A stretch of 25,950 bases of DNA. Origin: UBA1227 sp964539045 (lineage in GTDB: Bacteria > Bacillota > Clostridia > Oscillospirales > Acutalibacteraceae). The translations under genes and the position numbers were made by a program. Shown here piece by piece: positions 8,071-15,151 of the stretch. Each line of letters starts with the position of its first letter. Position 1 is the first letter of the stretch. The notes below the pieces were generated by a model. That model did not search any database. It saw only the letters and a list, made by a program, of their open reading frames with translations, and was not told where the DNA came from. The DNA lies in NCBI GenBank assembly GCA_964539045.1, contig CAZIHW010000147.1, forward strand, positions 1-25,950. The letters run 5' to 3'.

Positions 8071-8730
8071 TTACCATATTACAGATACATTTTCAAATTT
8101 ATTTCTCATTATACAGAGCAGGACTTTCTCCCTTCTGGAAACCTGTACCTGCGTCATATTGAGCCTTTTTGCAACTTCGCTTTGAGTCCTCTCTTCAAAG
8201 TACCTCATCGTTATGAGAGTCCTGTCATTTTCATCAAGGTTCTCAAGCAGTGACTCGACAGTCAACCTGTCAATACTCTCATTCTCAAATGGTTTATCCG
8301 GTATATCAAATGAATTTTCGTCATCCCCGTCTATAGACAATGCCGGGGCACTTATATTAAGCAATTGGGCAACCTCACTTACACCCATGTGCATTTCTTC
8401 TGCCAATTCTTTAATGCTTACGTGCGAGCCCTTCTCACCTTCGAGTCTGTCGAGAACACCGGCACATTCCCTGGCCTTTTCCTTCAGTCCGCGGCTCACT
8501 TTTACATCTCCCGCGTTTCTGAAGCATTGCTTTATCTCACCGAGAATAACGGGAACCGCATATGTGGAGAAAGCATATCCCAGTTCCGGATTAAAATTTC
8601 TTGAGGCCTTTACAAGACCCAGGCATCCGGCGGAGTACAATTCCTCATATTCTATGCCCCTCTCTTTGAATCTTCCGGCACACATGTGAACAAGACCCAG
8701 ATTTTGCTCTACCAAGGAATTGCTATTCAT
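8071..8730 (-). CDS. sigF: RNA polymerase forespore sigma factor F
   Basis: 219 residues. SigF (SpoIIAC) is the first compartment-specific sigma factor, active in the forespore. Region 2 is at about 5-71 (EELYSAGCLGLVKA, FSTYAVPVILGEI), region 3 at about 78-145 (KVSRGLKEKARECA) and region 4 at about 155-210, with the helix-turn-helix around TQSEVAKRLNMTQVQVSR. It is shorter than Bacillus SigF (about 255 residues) because the N-terminal region 1.2-like segment is missing. The ATG at 8730 has AGGGG 5-6 nt upstream and overlaps the end of spoIIAB by 8 nt, so the short start is well supported. Position after spoIIAA-spoIIAB confirms SigF over SigG. Confidence 0.95.
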   Translation of the reverse strand: MNSNSLVEQNLGLVHMCAGRFKERGIEYEELYSAGCLGLVKASRNFNPELGYAFSTYAVPVILGEIKQCFRNAGDVKVSRGLKEKARECAGVLDRLEGEKGSHVSIKELAEEMHMGVSEVAQLLNISAPALSIDGDDENSFDIPDKPFENESIDRLTVESLLENLDENDRTLITMRYFEERTQSEVAKRLNMTQVQVSRREKVLLCIMRNKFENVSVIW

Positions 8731-9172
8731 TACAACCCCTGCCGCTTATGGCCTTTTCCATATAGACGTTAGTACCCTTTCCGGGGGCAGACGAAACACG
8801 TAGCTTGTCCATAAAACTCTCCATAACGGCAAATCCGAGACCTGAGCGTTCATCACCTTTTGTTGTGTACAGAGGCGTCATAGCTTTTTGTACATCTGTT
8901 ATACCGCAACCTCTATCCCTCACGCGAACCGTTATAATACCGCCGGAATATATGCAACAGCTTATGTAAATCTTTCCTACTGTGTCCTCATATGCATGTA
9001 CTATACAATTTGTAACCGCCTCACTGACCGCGGTTTTTATGTCATTCAACTCTTCAACGGTGGGATCCAGAATAGCCGCAAAAGCGCTTACCGAGACCCT
9101 TGCAAAGCCCTCGTTAACGGATTTACTGTCCAGCACCAACTTCATCTCATTTTCCTTAATTCGGCCTCTCAT
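8723..9172 (-). CDS. spoIIAB: Anti-sigma F factor and serine kinase SpoIIAB
   Basis: 149 residues. SpoIIAB binds and inhibits SigF and phosphorylates SpoIIAA on serine. It has the GHKL ATPase fold: N box EAVTN (about 51-55), G1 box DRGCGI (about 86-91), lid with TTKGDERSG, and G2 RSGLGF (about 109-114). The start at 9172 overlaps the spoIIAA stop as ATGA, and AAGGG lies about 10 nt upstream. A second start at 9145 (MKLVLDSKS) has AAGGA 7 nt upstream and gives 140 residues. Homology to the NEM-x-L start of Bacillus SpoIIAB lies between the two, so the start is uncertain by nine codons. The 3' end overlaps sigF by 8 nt. Confidence 0.95.
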   Translation of the reverse strand: MRGRIKENEMKLVLDSKSVNEGFARVSVSAFAAILDPTVEELNDIKTAVSEAVTNCIVHAYEDTVGKIYISCCIYSGGIITVRVRDRGCGITDVQKAMTPLYTTKGDERSGLGFAVMESFMDKLRVSSAPGKGTNVYMEKAISGRGCNE

Positions 9173-9501
9173 ACAGCCACATCCCTTCTTATGGTAGTTT
9201 CAATCTCTACTATTTTTTCTAAACCCGACAGTCTGAGTATTTTTTCTATACGCGGAGATGCATTGCGCACCACGACACTGCCGCAGATAAAGTTCATCAG
9301 TTTATATCGTCCCATAACAAGACCCACTCCGGAACTGTCCATAAAGGATACTGCACCGAAATCCATGACCAAAACATCAGGATGTGTGGTCTTGATAGCC
9401 ATATCACAGCTCTCTCTGATTTCAACAGCACTGTGATGGTCTATCTCTCCTATCAACAGCGCATTTAAAGTATCTCCTGTTTTTTCAAATTTAACGGGCA
9501 T
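9169..9501 (-). CDS. spoIIAA: Anti-anti-sigma factor SpoIIAA
   Basis: 110 residues of STAS-domain type. Unphosphorylated SpoIIAA displaces SpoIIAB from SigF; SpoIIE phosphatase reactivates it. GEIDHHSA near the N-terminus and SFMDSSGVGLVMGRYK in the middle match SpoIIAA closely; one of the serines of MDSSG is the phosphorylation site. The ATG at 9501 has AAGGAG 8 nt upstream; the in-frame TTG at 9510 would be only 2 nt from it. It is the first gene of the spoIIA operon. I could not find a convincing sigma-H promoter in 9502-9612, where an AT-rich degenerate repeat lies. Confidence 0.95.
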   Translation of the reverse strand: MPVKFEKTGDTLNALLIGEIDHHSAVEIRESCDMAIKTTHPDVLVMDFGAVSFMDSSGVGLVMGRYKLMNFICGSVVVRNASPRIEKILRLSGLEKIVEIETTIRRDVAV

Positions 9502-9547
9502 AATCAACACTCCTTAACGTTTTATTATTCCTATTTATCCCGAAAAT

Positions 9548-9616
9548 ATTCAGATAAAATAATTCCATATAAAAATTCAGATTTCAAAATCCGGATTTAT
9601 AAATTCAGGCATAAAA
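9548..9616. repeat. Five-copy degenerate 14-bp tandem repeat upstream of spoIIAA
   Basis: Units of 14, 13, 14, 14 and 14 bp start at 9548, 9562, 9575, 9589 and 9603, each beginning ATTCAG, ATTCCA or ATCCGG and ending in A/T runs. The array lies between the acyl-CoA synthetase terminator and the spoIIAA ribosome binding site, where the operon promoter should be. Confidence 0.6.
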
Positions 9617-9645
9617 AAGCCCCCTTATCCAAAAAGGATAAGGGG
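9613..9645 (-). terminator. Intrinsic terminator of the acyl-CoA synthetase gene
   Basis: A perfect 10-bp stem (CCCCTTATCC with GGATAAGGGG, 5-nt loop) is followed on the minus strand by GCTTTTTT. It separates the murC-transpeptidase-acyl-CoA synthetase unit from the spoIIA operon. Confidence 0.92.
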
Positions 9646-9681
9646 TTTGCTTTAAATTATTTGTCGTTTAAAGTAGGAACT

Positions 9682-11463
9682 TTAATCTTTTTTATTTTCG
9701 CTTTCTTCTTTGGGCGCTTCTTTTGGCTCTTCATCATCCATATTTGCATAACGCTTAATCTTGGATGTTGTAGTCTTTATGAACTCATTTTCCCTGATTG
9801 ATATCTTCTTGATGTTCTTATAATTCGGAAGCTTTTTGTTGATATCCTTGATAACATCGGAAATAAGCTTAAGAATCTCATCCGAAGAAGGTTCCTCTTC
9901 TGACTTACTCTTTTTCTTTATGGCATCCATATCAGGGAAAATTTTAGCTTCAACAACTGTCTCATCGTAGTCATCGGTATCAAATCCCACAACCATGGAT
10001 TCAGCTATAAGAGGATTGCTGTTAAGGTGATACTCGATCTCCTCGGGGAATATATTTTTACCGTTTTTGGTAACAATAACATTCTTTATACGGCCGTTGA
10101 TACGTATGATTCCGTCCTCGTCCTGTGTACCGAGATCTCCGGTGTGGAACCAGCCGTATTCATCTATAACCTCTCTGGTCTGAGCCTCATCCTTATAGTA
10201 TCCGAGCATTACATTCGGACCTTTTACGCAAATCTCTCCAACGCCCTGTGAATCCTGATTTATTATTTTCACATCAACTCCGGGAATAGGCTTTCCCACA
10301 GTATCAATGGTGAAAAGGTCGTCATGATTACATGCTACGAGAGGAGCGCATTCCGTGAGGCCGTAACCGATATAAGACGGGATACCGAAGGTCTTGAAAT
10401 CCTTTATAACCTCGGGCCTTACTGCAGCCGCACCTACGATTATCAAGCGGAGGCGACCACCGAAATTCCTGGTTATTTCCTCGAATATCTTATCGTTAAG
10501 GTTTACACCTACAGCATTTGTTGAGGCGGCAAGGAGTTTACCGAATGTAAGTTTCAGTTTTCCGCCCTTCTTCTCCGAAACAGCCTGCATGATTCTTCCG
10601 TGGAATTTTTCAAGCATAAGAGGTACTGTTACGAAAACTGTCGGTTTTACCTCCTGAATATTCTTCATCAGGTGAAGAAGGCTGTCATTGAATGCGATGC
10701 AGCATCCGTTGTAAAGAGGAGCCAGAATACCGATTGTGCACTCAAATGTGTGATGCATCGGAAGCACGGAAAGGTATTGATCCCCCGGATGTATATCGGC
10801 GACACTGGAGTTAGATGTTATAACGAAACAAATATTTTGTTGAGAAAGCATAACTCCCTTTGCAAGGCCTGACGTACCGGATGTAAATATAATAACACTG
10901 CATGCATTGGGATCTATCTCTACATTTTTAAATTCAGTGTAATAATCGCTGTTTTCCTCTACAAGCTTTTTGCCGATAGCAAAAACAGTACCGAATCCCA
11001 TGTACCCGTCCCTGTCATCTTCTTCGTCAAGAAGCACGATTTTTAAACCTTCGGGAAGGTTGTCCTTTCTCTCCTCGAGTTTTTTCAGGCTCTTCTTATC
11101 CACAAAAAGGAAACTGGATTCAGAAACCGTCAAGATTGTGTTTATATCATCGAACATGAGTTCTTTATCTACAGGAACTATTACATTGCCCGCAATTTGT
11201 GTGGCGAGATATGTAAGTATCCAACGATACGAGTTTCCGCCCATAACAGCGATTTTCTTTCCCTTCAGTCCCATTGAAATCATCGCTGTGCCGAGAGCGT
11301 GTATCTCATCCCGGAACTCGGTGTAGTTCATCTTATAGTATTCGCCGTTCTTCTGCTTGATCATGAAAGCCGGCTCATCGCCGAATTCGCTGACACATTG
11401 ATCCACCATGTCCCGAAAATCACGAAGCGGTCTTACATCATATAATGGTTTACTACTATTCAT
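9682..11463 (-). CDS. AMP-dependent long-chain fatty acid-CoA ligase-like protein
   Basis: 593 residues of the ANL superfamily; it activates a carboxylate as an acyl-adenylate and usually transfers it to CoA. The P-loop FTSGTSGLAKGVML is at about 193-206, then YGLTECAPLVAC in the middle, the hinge aspartate motif GWFHTGDLG and the GRIKNVIVTKNGKNIFPEEIE segment, and a conserved lysine near the C-terminus (TTTSKIKRY). The tail is lysine/glutamate-rich and disordered. Overall it looks like the FadD/long-chain branch, but the true substrate cannot be read from sequence. The ATG at 11463 has GGAGAG 6 nt upstream. It follows the transpeptidase by 26 bp, so both are probably cotranscribed, and ends at a strong terminator. 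Confidence 0.88.
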   Translation of the reverse strand: MNSSKPLYDVRPLRDFRDMVDQCVSEFGDEPAFMIKQKNGEYYKMNYTEFRDEIHALGTAMISMGLKGKKIAVMGGNSYRWILTYLATQIAGNVIVPVDKELMFDDINTILTVSESSFLFVDKKSLKKLEERKDNLPEGLKIVLLDEEDDRDGYMGFGTVFAIGKKLVEENSDYYTEFKNVEIDPNACSVIIFTSGTSGLAKGVMLSQQNICFVITSNSSVADIHPGDQYLSVLPMHHTFECTIGILAPLYNGCCIAFNDSLLHLMKNIQEVKPTVFVTVPLMLEKFHGRIMQAVSEKKGGKLKLTFGKLLAASTNAVGVNLNDKIFEEITRNFGGRLRLIIVGAAAVRPEVIKDFKTFGIPSYIGYGLTECAPLVACNHDDLFTIDTVGKPIPGVDVKIINQDSQGVGEICVKGPNVMLGYYKDEAQTREVIDEYGWFHTGDLGTQDEDGIIRINGRIKNVIVTKNGKNIFPEEIEYHLNSNPLIAESMVVGFDTDDYDETVVEAKIFPDMDAIKKKSKSEEEPSSDEILKLISDVIKDINKKLPNYKNIKKISIRENEFIKTTTSKIKRYANMDDEEPKEAPKEESENKKD

Positions 11464-11473
11464 AAATTCTCTC

Positions 11474-11497
11474 CAAACTATGCATCAGACTATGCAT
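11474..11497. repeat. Two-copy 12-bp tandem repeat spanning the L,D-transpeptidase stop codon
   Basis: Copies at 11474-11485 and 11486-11497 differ at one base. The gene's TAG stop (11490-11492) is in the copy that is first on the coding strand. Because the unit is 12 bp, the second copy supplies an in-frame TAG four codons later. Confidence 0.75.
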
Positions 11498-12296
11498 TCC
11501 AAGGATTTGAGGCATCAGGATCGGTAGGATCCCAACCTCTGTTTGCACTGTTTACATCTATTTTCTTGCCCTCGGGTTTACCCAGAGGTCCCGGATCTTC
11601 GCTGTCATAAACAACAACGATTGTGTTCCAATCCAGATTATCATAAAGCCACTTAGCATCTCTGACATTCAGTCGCACACAGCCGAGCGATGCATTTTGT
11701 CCCAGTTTATTATACTCTTCGTACTCAAGTTTACTTGGATCCTGTGCTTCATACGGAACAGAGTGAAACCAGATATGGCTGTTTATCCTTATGGTATATT
11801 GGCCGTAAGTATTGTTTACAAGCCAGAGCCAACGAACCTTGTCCGTCGTTTTGAATGTGCCGGCGGGGGTATCGTCCCCTCCCGTTTTTCCGCAGGAGCA
11901 CAGCATAGCCTTCACCGGCTTTGTGAATTTTCCGTCTGAGTCCTTTTCGTATACGGTTACGACATTCTGCTGTCTGTTTATGGCTACACAATACTTATGA
12001 TTTTCAGCATAAGCGGCATCGGCGGTTTCAAACTCAATGGCTTTGGTCGGAGTTTTCTTCGTAGTAGAATCTGTCTTTCCATCGTTTTTTTCTGTCGTTT
12101 TCCCCTCGGAACCGTCGCTTTTCTGTGTCGACGATACATCCCCCGAGTTTTGTCCGGACTTTTTTGAAATATCCTCTTCCTTGCCGCCCTTGACAACATT
12201 GACTATCAATCCAACCAAAAGAATTATGACAATTATGAATATGAAAACCGATACAATCCTTCTTCCTCTCATGGAAGCCTTATAACGTCTTTTCAT
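11490..12296 (-). CDS. Membrane-anchored L,D-transpeptidase (YkuD domain)
   Basis: 268 residues. YkuD enzymes form 3-3 peptidoglycan cross-links or attach proteins to the wall from outside the membrane. The order is a short basic N-terminus, one transmembrane segment (about 13-36), a Ser/Thr/Lys/Asp-rich linker (about 38-88) and the YkuD domain (about 100-232). Motifs are GGDDTPAGTF, His178 in WFHSVPY, and the catalytic Cys206 in the SLGCVRL motif. The usual SHGC histidine is replaced by Leu204. The short C-terminal tail (about 235-268) is Pro/Gly/Asp-rich. The ATG at 12296 has AGGGTG 6-7 nt upstream. It lies between murC and the acyl-CoA synthetase gene, which fits an envelope transcript. 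Confidence 0.9.
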   Translation of the reverse strand: MKRRYKASMRGRRIVSVFIFIIVIILLVGLIVNVVKGGKEEDISKKSGQNSGDVSSTQKSDGSEGKTTEKNDGKTDSTTKKTPTKAIEFETADAAYAENHKYCVAINRQQNVVTVYEKDSDGKFTKPVKAMLCSCGKTGGDDTPAGTFKTTDKVRWLWLVNNTYGQYTIRINSHIWFHSVPYEAQDPSKLEYEEYNKLGQNASLGCVRLNVRDAKWLYDNLDWNTIVVVYDSEDPGPLGKPEGKKIDVNSANRGWDPTDPDASNPWNA

Positions 12297-12334
12297 TTTA
12301 ACACCCTGTTTTTTACATCCTCATTTTTAATATT

Positions 12335-12353
12335 TAAAGCTTACCTAAAGCTT
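12335..12353. repeat. Two copies of TAAAGCTT 11 bp apart
   Basis: Starts at 12335 and 12346, in the murC to L,D-transpeptidase spacer. It is short and may be chance, but it sits next to the murC stop-codon repeat. Confidence 0.35.
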
Positions 12354-12372
12354 GATTTCAAAACTTGTATTC

Positions 12373-12408
12373 ACCTAGTGGATTTTACCTATTGGATTTA
12401 CCTATTTT
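12373..12408. repeat. Three-copy 13-14-bp tandem repeat spanning the murC stop codon
   Basis: Units at 12373-12386 and 12387-12399, and a partial one at 12400-12408, have consensus ACCTATTGGATTT on the top strand. The murC TAA stop (12398-12400) falls at the junction with the partial copy. Read in the murC frame, the array supplies further in-frame stops (TAG, then TGA). Confidence 0.8.
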
Positions 12409-13792
12409 CAGCATATAGTTCGGCCATTTTCTTAGCCGCCTTGTATATATCTCCGCAACCCAATGTTATTATCAAATCCCCTGACTTTGCATTGTCGGTG
12501 ACATACTTCACAACCTCATCAAATGTATTGAACCAGACACTTCCCGGTATTTTCTCGGCCAACTGGCTGGTATACACACCGTCTGTATTAACTTCCCTTG
12601 AGCCCATTATCTCAGTCATAACTGCATAATCCGCCTTTTGAAGGGCCTTGGCAAAGGCATCCATATGCATCTTAGTCCTTGAGTAAGTGAATGGTTGAAA
12701 TACAGCCCAAACCTTTCTGTATCCCATTTTCATCACTGCATCGAGAATAGCATTAAGTTCAGTGGGATGGTGAGCATAATCATCGGCTATAGTAATTCCG
12801 TTCCACTCACCGAGAACCTCAAATCTTCTTCCCGCACCCTTGAATCTCGGAACAATTTTTTCTATATCCGCCATAGCAACACCGTTTTCAAGTGCTACTG
12901 CTATAACACTCAGAGCATTAGCGATGTTGTGCCTGCCCGGTATACTGAGCACCACATGGCCTATAACGTCTCCGTTCCTTACAACATCGAATTCGGGAAA
13001 AGCACCTCTGTTATAAGTGATATTTGCCGGGCTGAAATCGTTCTTCGGATCAAAGCCGAATGTGATGAATTTCTTACCCTCTTTTGAAGTCATATTTGCA
13101 ATGGCCTTTACGGTATTTTCATCATCACCGTTATAAACGACGAGATTCGTTGTCATGTCAGCGAACTTCGTGAAAGATCTTATGGAATTTTCTATCGTTT
13201 TGAAATACTCCATGTGATCGTTGTCAATATTCAAAATGATACATGTATCGGGAGACAATTCAAGGAAGGTATCCTTAAACTCACATGCCTCGCAAACCAT
13301 TGTCTCCGATTTTCCCGAGCGACCGTGGCTATCTATAATCGGCAGTCTTCCGCCTATAACCAAAGTGGGATCCTTTTCTGCTTCCAGAAGAATCTGTGAC
13401 AGCAGAGATGTTGTTGTCGTCTTACCATGGGTTCCGCAAACCCCTATACAGTTTTCAAACATTCTTGTTACAGCTCCGAAAAGGACGGAACGTTCAAAAA
13501 CAGGAATACCGCTGGCCTTTGCCGCAACGAGTTCCGGATTATCCGGAAGAAGAGCCGCCGTATAAACAATCATCTCCGGTTTGAAAAGGTCTATATTCTC
13601 CGCGCATTGTTTCATGACTATCTCTGCGCCCAGGTCTCTCAGCTTATCTATATTGTCACCCGGATTGTTATCCGATCCGGTAAGTGTATATCCGTTTGCT
13701 ATCAGGATCTCGGCTAACGGACACATACCCGAGCCGCCTATCCCCATAAAGTGTATTCTTTTTACGCTCTTCAAAAGTTCATCGATGTTCAA
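12398..13792 (-). CDS. murC: UDP-N-acetylmuramate--L-alanine ligase
   Basis: 464 residues, typical for MurC, which adds the first L-alanine to UDP-MurNAc in the cytoplasm. The N-terminal nucleotide-binding motif HFMGIGGSGM is at about 14-23, the ATP P-loop GTHGKTTTTS at about 120-129, the central ligase residues follow (CEACEFKDTFL, NIDNDHMEYF), and DDYAHHPTEL lies in the C-terminal domain. The start is a TTG at 13792 with GGAGGG 6 nt upstream; there is no in-frame ATG near the N-terminus before the MGIGGSG motif. A possible promoter (TTGTAC-17-TAAATA) lies at 13817-13845 inside the dyad array. It is the first gene of the murC, L,D-transpeptidase, acyl-CoA synthetase series. Confidence 0.97.
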   Translation of the reverse strand: MNIDELLKSVKRIHFMGIGGSGMCPLAEILIANGYTLTGSDNNPGDNIDKLRDLGAEIVMKQCAENIDLFKPEMIVYTAALLPDNPELVAAKASGIPVFERSVLFGAVTRMFENCIGVCGTHGKTTTTSLLSQILLEAEKDPTLVIGGRLPIIDSHGRSGKSETMVCEACEFKDTFLELSPDTCIILNIDNDHMEYFKTIENSIRSFTKFADMTTNLVVYNGDDENTVKAIANMTSKEGKKFITFGFDPKNDFSPANITYNRGAFPEFDVVRNGDVIGHVVLSIPGRHNIANALSVIAVALENGVAMADIEKIVPRFKGAGRRFEVLGEWNGITIADDYAHHPTELNAILDAVMKMGYRKVWAVFQPFTYSRTKMHMDAFAKALQKADYAVMTEIMGSREVNTDGVYTSQLAEKIPGSVWFNTFDEVVKYVTDNAKSGDLIITLGCGDIYKAAKKMAELYAENR

Positions 13793-13816
13793 AGTTATCC
13801 CTCCGGAAACAAATCG

Positions 13817-13845
13817 TATTTATCAAAAAATTAAATTGTGTACAA
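13817..13845 (-). promoter_or_regulatory. Possible murC promoter overlapping a dyad
   Basis: Minus strand: -35 TTGTAC (13840-13845), 17-bp spacer, -10 TAAATA (13817-13822). The -35 box lies inside the first inverted repeat (13834-13847), so a protein bound there would block it. The -10 is a weak match. Confidence 0.35.
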
Positions 13846-13925
13846 TTCTTTAATTAGATTGTGCGCAATTTAATTTGCAAATCAAAGTGTTATGACATTT
13901 GCAACGCTTTACTATTATATTGCAA
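13834..13925. promoter_or_regulatory. Array of TTG...CAA dyads between murC and dpaA
   Basis: Five dyads share TTG and CAA arms: AATTGTGTACAATT (13834-13847), ATTGTGCGCAAT (13858-13869), ATTTGCAAAT (13873-13882), TTGCAA at 13899 and TTGCAA at 13920. Centres are separated by 23, 14, 24 and 21 bp. This could be a multi-site operator for the divergent genes or simply AT-rich degenerate repeats. Confidence 0.4.
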
Positions 13926-13942
13926 AATGAAAAAAAAATAAA

Positions 13943-13970
13943 CACCTAATATTACTTTTTTCATAATATG
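13943..13970 (+). promoter_or_regulatory. Sigma-K-like promoter of dpaAB
   Basis: CACC (13943-13946), a 15-bp spacer and CATAATATG (13962-13970) match the mACm and CATAnnnTr consensus of mother-cell sigma K. The predicted start (about 13977) is just before the ribosome binding site of dpaA. In Bacillus subtilis the orthologous operon (spoVF) is under sigma K. Confidence 0.55.
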
Positions 13971-13989
13971 TTTTGAGGGAGGAATAATC

Positions 13990-14586
13990 ATGCAGGATAC
14001 ACCACTCAATTTTTTTAAAGATAAGCGCTATGAATATCTGACAGAAATCGCGGACGAGGACGAACTCAAAGCTTTCAGATTTTGGGATTTCCAATCAGAT
14101 GAGAACTTCCTCATCAAGAATGCGGCCCTGACAGCCGAGGGGGTTTTAAAGATAATAATCGAAGAACTTCCGATCTCTCTGGAAGATACACATGTGGCAA
14201 TCACAGGATGCGGCCGCGTCGGCGGAAAGACATCAGAGCTTTTGCAAAAAGTGAATTGTAAGGTCAGCGTATTTGACAGAACGAAATCAAAGGATTCCGA
14301 ATCGGGATGCTACGATTTTTATGATTTTACAAGGCTTGCCGAAAACTTTGATTGTGTGGTAAACACAGTTCCCGCAATGATACTTACAAGAGAAATGCTA
14401 TGTGCACTTCATCCGGAGTGTCTACTTATAGAAACAGCATCTGCTCCCTACGGAATAGATTTTGAAGCAGCGGATGATATCGGCATAAAAACCATTATAG
14501 CCGGAGGTCTTCCGGGTAAGATCTCACCAAAAAGCGCTGCAAAAATAATACTGGAGTCACTTAAAAAGGAGGGTGAAAATGATTAA
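13990..14586 (+). CDS. dpaA: Dipicolinate synthase subunit A, N-terminally short
   Basis: 198 residues. DpaA with DpaB converts dihydrodipicolinate-pathway intermediate to dipicolinic acid, the spore-core calcium chelator made in the mother cell. The C-terminal NAD(P)-binding part is intact: AALTAEGVLKI, the Rossmann motif TGCGRVGGKTSEL (about 72-84), VVNTVPAMILT, and GLPGKISPKSAAKII near the end. Bacillus DpaA has about 297 residues; here most of the N-terminal domain (about 100 residues) is absent and only about 40 residues precede the TAEG segment. The start is clear: GGGAGG is 7 nt before ATG 13990, and AT-rich non-coding sequence lies upstream. It overlaps dpaB by 8 nt. Confidence 0.88.
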   Translation: MQDTPLNFFKDKRYEYLTEIADEDELKAFRFWDFQSDENFLIKNAALTAEGVLKIIIEELPISLEDTHVAITGCGRVGGKTSELLQKVNCKVSVFDRTKSKDSESGCYDFYDFTRLAENFDCVVNTVPAMILTREMLCALHPECLLIETASAPYGIDFEAADDIGIKTIIAGGLPGKISPKSAAKIILESLKKEGEND

Positions 14587-15151
14587 GCCTGTTATAGGTT
14601 TTGCTATGTGCGGATCATTCTGTACTTTTTCAAAAGTGATACCGCAAATGAAGATTTTGAAAGACGCGGGATTTGATGTCCAACCCATAATGTCTTTTAC
14701 CTCATATGAAACAGACACGCGTTTCGGAAAAGCAAAAGATTTCAACAGCGAAATTGAAAAGATTTGTGAAAAAGAGATATGGCATACATTGCCCCAGGTT
14801 GAGCCCATCGGTCCGAAAAAGCTATTGGATCTTTTGATAATAGAGCCCGCAACCGGAAATACAATAGCCAAAATAGCCTCCGGAATAGCAGATACTCCCG
14901 TCACGTTGGCAGCCAAAGCCCACGCCAGAAACGGGCGACCGATCCTCATCGCTGTATCAACAAACGACGCACTGTCCGGAAACGCAGGCAACATAGGAAA
15001 ACTGCTCAATACTAAAAACTTTTTCTTTCTTCCGCTGGAACAGGATAATTGCGAGGCAAAGCCCACCTCTTTGGTTGCGGATTTTTCAAAAACACTCGAG
15101 TACACCTATGCTGCCCTTTCAAACATACAAATGCAGCCGCTTATTGTATAA
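14579..15151 (+). CDS. dpaB: Dipicolinate synthase subunit B
   Basis: 190 residues of the flavoprotein-like (SpoVFB) family, the partner of DpaA in dipicolinate synthesis. GFAMCGSFCTF at about 7-17 is the family's phosphate-binding loop, LLIIEPATGNTIAKIASGIADTPV lies in the middle, and NDALSGNAGNIGKLLN and FFFLPLEQD follow. The ATG at 14579 has AGGAGG 6 nt upstream; the in-frame GTG at 14573 touches the ribosome binding site and is rejected. The start overlaps the dpaA stop. The end carries a two-copy 16-bp repeat across its stop codon. Confidence 0.93.
   Translation: MIKPVIGFAMCGSFCTFSKVIPQMKILKDAGFDVQPIMSFTSYETDTRFGKAKDFNSEIEKICEKEIWHTLPQVEPIGPKKLLDLLIIEPATGNTIAKIASGIADTPVTLAAKAHARNGRPILIAVSTNDALSGNAGNIGKLLNTKNFFFLPLEQDNCEAKPTSLVADFSKTLEYTYAALSNIQMQPLIV

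Noticed and set aside
8040..8090. A stop-codon tandem repeat at the end of sigF like those of other genes
   Set aside because: A loose TATAT-GGTA similarity at 13-14 bp is present but too weak in this AT-rich sequence to count.
8213..8689. 158-codon plus-strand open frame
   Set aside because: It is antisense to sigF, whose identity is certain.
9502..9612. Sigma-H promoter for the spoIIA operon
   Set aside because: AGGA-like and GAAT elements occur, but none with the expected 11-12 bp spacing.
14557..15105. 182-codon minus-strand open frame
   Set aside because: It is antisense to dpaB and has low-complexity shadow composition.
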